From JBFWWW01 sp050245975 (GTDB lineage: Bacteria > Pseudomonadota > Alphaproteobacteria > Rhizobiales > Hyphomicrobiaceae), in the NCBI GenBank assembly GCA_050245975.1, contig JBFWWW010000095.1, positions 1 to 14,108 of the forward strand: 14,108 nucleotides of DNA, written 5' to 3'. A program made the translations under genes and the position numbers. The notes under the pieces are model-generated. The model made no database searches. It was given only the letters and a program-made list of their open reading frames with translations, and had not been told where the DNA came from. Of the stretch, positions 6,840 through 11,512 are shown in pieces (position 1 is the stretch's first letter; every line of letters begins with the position of its first letter).

Positions 6840-7790
6840 TCAGCCCTTCTTCTTGCCGGTGCGGCCGACCAGCGTGCCGACGCCGTGCTCGGTGAAGAGC
6901 TCCAGCAGCACGCAGTGCGGAACGCGGCCGTCGATGATGACGACGGCCTCGACGCCGGCCTCCACCACCTCGATGCAGCCCTCGATCTTGGGGATCATGC
7001 CGCCCGAGATGGTGCCGTCGCGGATCAGGCCGCGCGCTTCGTCCACCGTCAGCTCCGTGAGCAGGGTCTTGGTCTTGTCGAGCACGCCGGCGACGTCGGT
7101 CAGAAGCAGCAGCCGCTTGGCCTTCATGCGGGCGGCGAGCGCGCTGGCGAACGTGTCGGCGTTGATGTTGAGCGTCTGCCCCTCGCGGCTGATGCCGACG
7201 GGCGCGATCACCGGGATGAGGTCGGACTTGGAGATGACCTCGACGATGTGCGGGTTCACCTCCGCCGGATCGCCGACGTAGCCGATGTCCACCGCCTTCA
7301 TGATGTTCGACTCGGGATCGACCATCTCGGTGATCTTGCGCGCGATCATCAGGTTCGCGTCCTTGCCCGAGATGCCGACGGCCTTGCCGCCCTGCCGGTT
7401 GATCGCGGAGACGATTTCCTTGTTGATGGCGCCGGCGAGCACCATCTCGACCACCTCGACGGTCGGCTTGTCGGTGACGCGCAGGCCGTGCACGAAGTCG
7501 GACTTGATCTCGAGCTTTTTGAGCATGGCGGCGATCTGCGGCCCGCCGCCGTGCACGACGATCGGGTTCACGCCCGACTGCTTGAGATAGACGATGTCCT
7601 GGGCGAAGGCGTCGGCCAGGGCCGTATCGCCCATGGCGTGCCCGCCGAACTTGATGACGACCGTCTGCTCGTCGTACTTGATGAGGTGCGGCAAGGCCTC
7701 GGCCAGGATGCGCGCCTGGGTATGGGCCGAGATCGGTTCGGCCGCGCTGCCGGTGGGTTTTGAAGGTGTTTTGCTCATTGCCGCTGTCAT
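6840..7790 (-). CDS. argB: Acetylglutamate kinase
   Basis: A 316-residue N-acetyl-L-glutamate kinase, second step of arginine biosynthesis, phosphorylating N-acetylglutamate with ATP. Visible are VVIKFGGHAMG (44-54, ATP-phosphate Lys47), VVHGGGPQI (78-86), the substrate Arg104 in GLRVTD, LNINAD (207-212), LLLLTDVAGVLD (227-238) and GGMIPKIEG (263-271, Lys268). The N-terminal helix (about 21-38, ending EALPHLIKYD) and the C-terminal EHGVGT (301-306) are features of hexameric, arginine-inhibited enzymes, so feedback control by arginine is inferred. A second ATG at codon 5 (7778) is an equally possible start; neither has a strong ribosome site. It is followed 2 nt later by the HAD phosphatase gene. 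Confidence 0.96.
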   Translation of the reverse strand: MTAAMSKTPSKPTGSAAEPISAHTQARILAEALPHLIKYDEQTVVIKFGGHAMGDTALADAFAQDIVYLKQSGVNPIVVHGGGPQIAAMLKKLEIKSDFVHGLRVTDKPTVEVVEMVLAGAINKEIVSAINRQGGKAVGISGKDANLMIARKITEMVDPESNIMKAVDIGYVGDPAEVNPHIVEVISKSDLIPVIAPVGISREGQTLNINADTFASALAARMKAKRLLLLTDVAGVLDKTKTLLTELTVDEARGLIRDGTISGGMIPKIEGCIEVVEAGVEAVVIIDGRVPHCVLLELFTEHGVGTLVGRTGKKKG

Positions 7791-8080
7791 CCAGGTCGCC
7801 GGTCCGGCGTCCCTGGGGTGTTCCCGGCCCCCGCGCCGCCGGCGCCCGTCGGTCTTACACCGGCAGTCCCGGCCGGCTCAACGAAATTTGCCCCCATTTG
7901 GATGCAAGACCGAGCGTGCGCCCGTCCCGCGGCGAGCCGCTCATGTCCTTCCGGCAGGGCATGCGGTAGACTCGACGGAATCAGCAGATTCGCCGCATCG
8001 GGAATGGGTTGCGGACACAATCTGGCGCTCGCGACGGCTCCGCGGGCGCCCCCGGGATGATGGGCCGGAGGAAGATGGTA
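7791..8080. other. Divergent intergenic region between argB and the Clp-N gene
   Basis: These 290 bases hold no convincing gene. They must contain the argB promoter (minus strand) and probably the Clp-N promoter (plus strand). I see only weak boxes, for example TAGACT at about 7967-7972 on the plus strand without a good -35. No palindromic arginine-repressor-like site was recognised. Confidence 0.5.
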
Positions 8081-9760
8081 ATGCCGCAGCCGCTCGCGGA
8101 TCAGATCGGCCCGATCGAAAAGTCGCCGGCTCTGGAGCGCAGCCTGGAGCGGGCGCTTCTGTTCGCGCGCGCCCAGTCGCACCGGTCGGTGATGCTCGAG
8201 CATCTGCTGCTGGCGCTGACCGAGGATCCGGATGCCGCCACCGTGCTGGTCGCGAGCGCCGTCGATCCGGCGCAGCTCAATGCCGAGGTTTCGGCCTATC
8301 TCAGCCGGCTGCCGGACGAGATGCGGCTCGGCCCCGGTGCCGAGCCCGGGCTCGACGGTGACCTGGCGCGCATCCTCCAGGCGGCCGCATCCGCCGCCCG
8401 CCAGTCGCGGCGCCGCCAGATCGACGGCGCCATCGTGCTTGCGGCCATCGTCGGCGACGGCAAGAGCCCGGCCGCCGGGCTTCTCAAGACGTTGGGCCTG
8501 ACGTTCGAGCACGCCATCCGAGCGCTGCAGGCGGCCGCGAAGGCGCGCCCCGCCCCTTCCGCGCCCCGGCAGCCGCAGCGGATGCCGGACCGCGCGCCCG
8601 AAGATGTGCCCGAGGAGATCGCCGCGCCGCGCGAGCCGCAGCCGGCGCCATCGTCTGCCGCCGCGCCGCCGCTGTCGACGATGGCCGACGAAGCGCTGGC
8701 GTCCGTCAGGGCGCGCATCGAGCGCAGGGCGGCGGAGGCCGCTCCCACGGCTCATCGCCCGGTTCATCCCGTGACTCATCCCATGGCTCATCCCGCTGCC
8801 GAGGCGTTTCGTCCCGCTCCGCAAGAGCCGGACGAGCCGGAGTACGAGGACGAGCCTCCGGTGCACGAGGAGCCGATGCATGCGCCGGTGCGGACTCGCG
8901 AGCCGCAGCCGCCGCAGCCGAGGCCGCTTCCCGGCGGGCGCGTGCGCACGCCGTCGCCGCCGCTCAACCCTGCCCCGCTCCCCTTCCCGGTGCGGCCCAT
9001 TTCTCCGGGCGAGGGCCCGCAGCGTCCGCCGCTTCCCGGTGCGCGCGCCGAGCCCGGCGTCGCGGAGCACCCGATCCCCTGGCCCGAGGCCGCCTCGCGC
9101 CGGGCGATGGTCCGGCAGGCGCATCCCGCGCCCTCTGCCGAGGACATTGCAGGCGCTCCCTATCCTCCCGTGGTGGACGAGGTCGTGCCCTACGCGGAAA
9201 GCCCGTCGCCGCACCCTGCGCCGCGCCGGTCCATGCGGTCCGCCCTGGGGCGATTGCTCGAGGGCGTGCCGCGGACGCTCCACGTCGCTACGCCGGCGAC
9301 GATCGAGGTTCGCATCCCGCGCGATTGGATCGAGGCAGCCGCGGGCGGCGCGGATGCCAGAGGTGCCCCCGCGCCCTTCATCGTCCGCGCCATGTCGGTG
9401 CGCCTGCGCTCCGCCGACGGCCGGCTCTGGATCGAGGCCGGATCGCCGGAAACGCAATGGGTCGAGAACTCGCAGGGTCTGTCGCAGGACGACCATGCGA
9501 GCTGGCGCTGGCTCGTCACGCCGCAGCAGCGCGGCACCGCGCGCGTGCTCGTCACCTTGTCGGCGCGCAGCGTCGGGCCGGACGGTCTGGCGGCGGAAAT
9601 CGCCTTCCCCGATCAGATCGCGGACATCCGCGTCCTGCCCAATGTCCGCGAGACGCTCATGCGTGCCGGCGGCTGGGGCGCGGCGGTTCTCGCCGGCATT
9701 GTGCTCGGCCGCATCGGCGGCGGGATGCTGTCGGCAATCGGGCGCCTGATCGGACTTTGA
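8081..9760 (+). CDS. Clp N-domain protein with proline-rich linker and C-terminal membrane segment
   Basis: A 559-residue protein of unknown function. Residues about 15-150 form a complete ClpA-type N domain with both helical repeats: ALERSLERALLFARAQSHRS...LEHLLLALTEDP (17-50) and DLARILQAAASAARQ...GAIVLAAIVGDG (94-127). In ClpA/ClpB this domain binds substrates or adaptors. No Walker A/B or AAA+ module follows. Residues about 155-385 are a Pro/Ala/Arg/Glu-rich disordered linker that includes a histidine repeat. Residues about 398-522 look like a beta-rich folded domain (IEVRIPRDWIE, MSVRLRSADGRLWIEAGSPE, ASWRWLVTPQQRG, ARVLVTLSARSVGPDGLAAE). Residues 530-549 are a Gly/Ala-rich hydrophobic helix near the end, suggesting tail anchoring with the N domain in the cytoplasm. 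I chose ATG 8081 because GGAGGA (8067-8072) is 8 nt upstream; ATG 8075 is too close. It may be an adaptor or scaffold, not a chaperone. Confidence 0.82.
   Translation: MPQPLADQIGPIEKSPALERSLERALLFARAQSHRSVMLEHLLLALTEDPDAATVLVASAVDPAQLNAEVSAYLSRLPDEMRLGPGAEPGLDGDLARILQAAASAARQSRRRQIDGAIVLAAIVGDGKSPAAGLLKTLGLTFEHAIRALQAAAKARPAPSAPRQPQRMPDRAPEDVPEEIAAPREPQPAPSSAAAPPLSTMADEALASVRARIERRAAEAAPTAHRPVHPVTHPMAHPAAEAFRPAPQEPDEPEYEDEPPVHEEPMHAPVRTREPQPPQPRPLPGGRVRTPSPPLNPAPLPFPVRPISPGEGPQRPPLPGARAEPGVAEHPIPWPEAASRRAMVRQAHPAPSAEDIAGAPYPPVVDEVVPYAESPSPHPAPRRSMRSALGRLLEGVPRTLHVATPATIEVRIPRDWIEAAAGGADARGAPAPFIVRAMSVRLRSADGRLWIEAGSPETQWVENSQGLSQDDHASWRWLVTPQQRGTARVLVTLSARSVGPDGLAAEIAFPDQIADIRVLPNVRETLMRAGGWGAAVLAGIVLGRIGGGMLSAIGRLIGL
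8747..8794 (+). repeat. Four 12-nt tandem units coding for a His-Pro repeat
   Basis: Four consecutive 12-nt units (8747-8758, 8759-8770, 8771-8782, 8783-8794) share the core TCATC(C/G)C. They encode TAHR-PVHP-VTHP-MAHP (residues 223-238), which puts a histidine every fourth residue. The repeat lies in the Clp-N protein linker. It is degenerate and short, and could arise by slippage. Confidence 0.6.
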
Positions 9761-9804
9761 TGCCGCGCCTTGCGCCGATAACCGCATTGTGAGGCGCATC
9801 GCAT

Positions 9805-9823
9805 CCCTGCCATGCTAGCAGGG
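9805..9823 (+). repeat. Small inverted repeat upstream of the radical SAM gene
   Basis: CCCTGC (9805-9810), a 7-nt loop, and GCAGGG (9818-9823) lie in the 95-nt gap between the Clp-N and radical SAM genes. The right arm includes part of an AGGGGAG stretch (9820-9826) that resembles a ribosome site but is 29 nt from the chosen ATG. It may be an operator or a weak terminator of the upstream gene. Confidence 0.25.
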
Positions 9824-9855
9824 GAGATCATTTCTGCGCGTTGGGCGGTCGAAGC

Positions 9856-10824
9856 ATGGAAGGCCTTTTATCGGAGGCGAAGTTCTCCGATCCGGACACG
9901 ACGGCGAAGGGCGAGGAACGCGCGCGCGTTGCCTTGCGGCGGCTCGAAACGCTCTGGATCAACACCGGCACGCTCTGCAACATCACCTGCCGCAACTGCT
10001 ACATCGAATCGAGCCCGCGCAACGACCGTCTCGCCTACATCACGCTCGCGGAGACGGCTCCCTATCTTGACGAGGCCGAAGCGCTCGGCGCGCGGGAGAT
10101 CGGCTTCACGGGCGGCGAGCCGTTCCTCAATCCCGAATTTCCCCTGATCCTTGCCGACGCGCTCGCGCGCGGTTTCGACGCTCTCGTCCTGACCAATGCG
10201 ATGCGGCCGATGCAGCGGCCGAAGATCAGGGCGGCCCTGCTCGATCTTCTGGCCCGCCACGGTCGGAGACTGACGCTGCGCGTCAGCCTCGACCACTTCA
10301 CGCGCGCGCGGCATGAAACCGAGCGCGGGCGCCGCTCCTGGGAACCGACCATTGCCGGCCTCGACTGGCTTGCGGCACGGGGCTTCCGTGTGGCGCTCGC
10401 GGGGCGCACGTGCTGGGGCGAGACGGAGGCAGAGGCGCGTGCCGGATATGCGGCGCTCATCCGCAGGCACGGCTGGCCGGTCGATGCCGCCGATCCCGCC
10501 GCCCTGGTTCTGCTGCCGGAAATGGATGCGTCGGCCAGCGTGCCGGAAATCACCACGGCATGCTGGTCGATCCTGCACAAGGACCCGGGCGACATGATGT
10601 GCGCCTCGAGCCGGATGGTCGTGAAGCGCAAGGGCGCCGACCGTGCGGTCGTGCTGCCCTGCACGCTTCTTCCCTACGACCCCCGCTTCGAGATGGGCGA
10701 CACGCTTGCGGAGGCCGCTCGCGCGCACGGCGGCATGTTCGACCGCGGCGCGGTCAAGCTCTGCCATCCGCACTGCGCGAAATTCTGTGTTCTCGGCGGC
10801 GGCAGCTGCTCGGTGCGCAGCTAG
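9856..10824 (+). CDS. Uncharacterised radical SAM protein with Cys-rich C terminus
   Basis: A 322-residue radical SAM enzyme. The iron-sulfur motif C41-NIT-C45-RN-C48 follows LWINTGTL, and GFTGGEPF (83-90) is the SAM-contacting GGEP motif, so the core barrel begins near residue 32. The second half holds seven more cysteines at 236, 249, 269, 303, 307, 311 and 318. The last four form C-x3-C-x3-C-x6-C in CHPHCAKFCVLGGGSC, which suggests at least one auxiliary Fe-S cluster. The general layout resembles SPASM/Twitch-type maturases or oxidoreductases, but the spacing does not match a SPASM motif that I can name. The substrate is unknown. I chose ATG 9856; a TTG at 9841 would add 5 residues. Neighbours are the Clp-N gene upstream and convergent mscL 21 nt downstream; neither points to a pathway. 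Confidence 0.9.
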   Translation: MEGLLSEAKFSDPDTTAKGEERARVALRRLETLWINTGTLCNITCRNCYIESSPRNDRLAYITLAETAPYLDEAEALGAREIGFTGGEPFLNPEFPLILADALARGFDALVLTNAMRPMQRPKIRAALLDLLARHGRRLTLRVSLDHFTRARHETERGRRSWEPTIAGLDWLAARGFRVALAGRTCWGETEAEARAGYAALIRRHGWPVDAADPAALVLLPEMDASASVPEITTACWSILHKDPGDMMCASSRMVVKRKGADRAVVLPCTLLPYDPRFEMGDTLAEAARAHGGMFDRGAVKLCHPHCAKFCVLGGGSCSVRS

Positions 10825-10835
10825 CGCCTGCCGCC
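10798..10835. terminator. Nested inverted repeat between convergent radical SAM and mscL genes
   Basis: An outer perfect pair GGCGGCAG (10798-10805) / CTGCCGCC (10828-10835) encloses an inner pair AGCTGC (10804-10809) / GCAGCT (10817-10822) with a 7-nt loop. The structure spans the last codons and stop of the radical SAM gene. On the plus strand it is followed, about 9 nt later, by the T-rich TTATTTCTT, which is the end of mscL read backwards. It could act as a bidirectional terminator for the 21-nt convergent gap. Confidence 0.4.
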
Positions 10836-10845
10836 TGAGCCGCCC

Positions 10846-11241
10846 TTATTTCTTGACGAGCGCGTCGCGGATTTCCCGCAGGTACTGCTCGGAGGGCGAT
10901 GGCGGCGTCGGCGTCGCCTCGACCTTCTTCTCGAACCGGCGCTTCAGCGTGTTCATGGCCTTGATGACCACGAACAGCACGAACGCGATGATCGCGAAAT
11001 CGACCACGGTCTGGATGAAGTTGCCGTACTTGATGAGGACCGGTGACGCCTGCGTGCCGATGTTGATGGCGAGGTCCTTGAAATCCACGCCGCCGAGAAC
11101 GAACCCGATCGGCGGCATGAGCACGTTGTCCACCAGCGCCGACACGATCTTGCCGAATGCTGCGCCGATGATGACGCCGACCGCCAGGTCGACGACATTT
11201 CCCTTGAGGGCAAACTCCCGGAATTCGGACAAGAAGCTCAT
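10846..11241 (-). CDS. mscL: Large-conductance mechanosensitive channel
   Basis: A 131-residue MscL channel, a homopentamer in the inner membrane that opens under hypo-osmotic stretch to release solutes. The family N terminus is intact: short amphipathic SEFREFALKGNVVDLAVGVI (5-24), then TM1 with GVIIGAAFGKIVSALVDNVL (22-41) and MPPIGFVLGG (42-51). After the periplasmic loop (about 52-73), TM2 spans about 75-97. A cytoplasmic helix ends the protein (PSPSEQYLREIRDALVKK, 114-131). GGGAGAG lies 8 nt before the ATG. It is transcribed divergently from the kinase gene and alone. Confidence 0.97.
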   Translation of the reverse strand: MSFLSEFREFALKGNVVDLAVGVIIGAAFGKIVSALVDNVLMPPIGFVLGGVDFKDLAINIGTQASPVLIKYGNFIQTVVDFAIIAFVLFVVIKAMNTLKRRFEKKVEATPTPPSPSEQYLREIRDALVKK

Positions 11242-11286
11242 GCGCCGCTCTCCCTGCTGTGGCGACCTGATTCTCAAATAATGCCG

Positions 11287-11314
11287 ACAGTAAATCAGCC
11301 CCGGGCCCGTGCAA
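11287..11314 (-). promoter_or_regulatory. Possible mscL promoter
   Basis: On the minus strand, TTGCAC (11314-11309) is followed after 16 nt by TACTGT (11292-11287), about 46 nt upstream of the mscL ATG. The -35 is good (4 of 6) and the -10 poor (3 of 6). Confidence 0.25.
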
Positions 11315-11365
11315 CCGCCTTGATTGGCCCGGTCCACGGCTCGTAAGGCTGTTGCCGCCCCGGGT

Positions 11366-11394
11366 TGGACAGCCCGCTCCGTGTCCGCCACAAT
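11366..11394 (+). promoter_or_regulatory. Possible promoter of the transporter-kinase gene
   Basis: TGGACA (11366-11371, 5 of 6 to TTGACA) is separated by 17 nt from CACAAT (11389-11394, 4 of 6 to TATAAT). It lies about 120 nt upstream of the kinase ATG. The predicted leader is very GC-rich. Confidence 0.4.
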
Positions 11395-11412
11395 GTCGGC
11401 CGCGAGGTTTTG

Positions 11413-11447
11413 CCTGCCGGGCAGGTCGGTCCGGCCCGCCGGGCAGG
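11413..11447 (+). repeat. Direct repeat and palindrome in the kinase gene leader
   Basis: GCCGGGCAGG occurs twice, at 11416-11425 and 11438-11447, in direct orientation 22 nt apart (two helical turns). The first copy is part of a palindrome, CCTGCC-G-GGCAGG (11413-11425). This could be a pair of protein-binding half-sites or an RNA structure downstream of the predicted start. Confidence 0.35.
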
Positions 11448-11512
11448 GCGGCCGGCGTGCCGCGGTCGGCAGGGCCCGGTCGGGAAGGCCCGCTCAGGGA
11501 GCGAAGTGCCGC

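Noticed and set aside
7787..9799. Long minus-strand open frame opposite the Clp-N gene
   Set aside because: Composition is Arg/Gly-rich with no recognisable domain. The plus frame has an intact Clp-N domain and a ribosome site.
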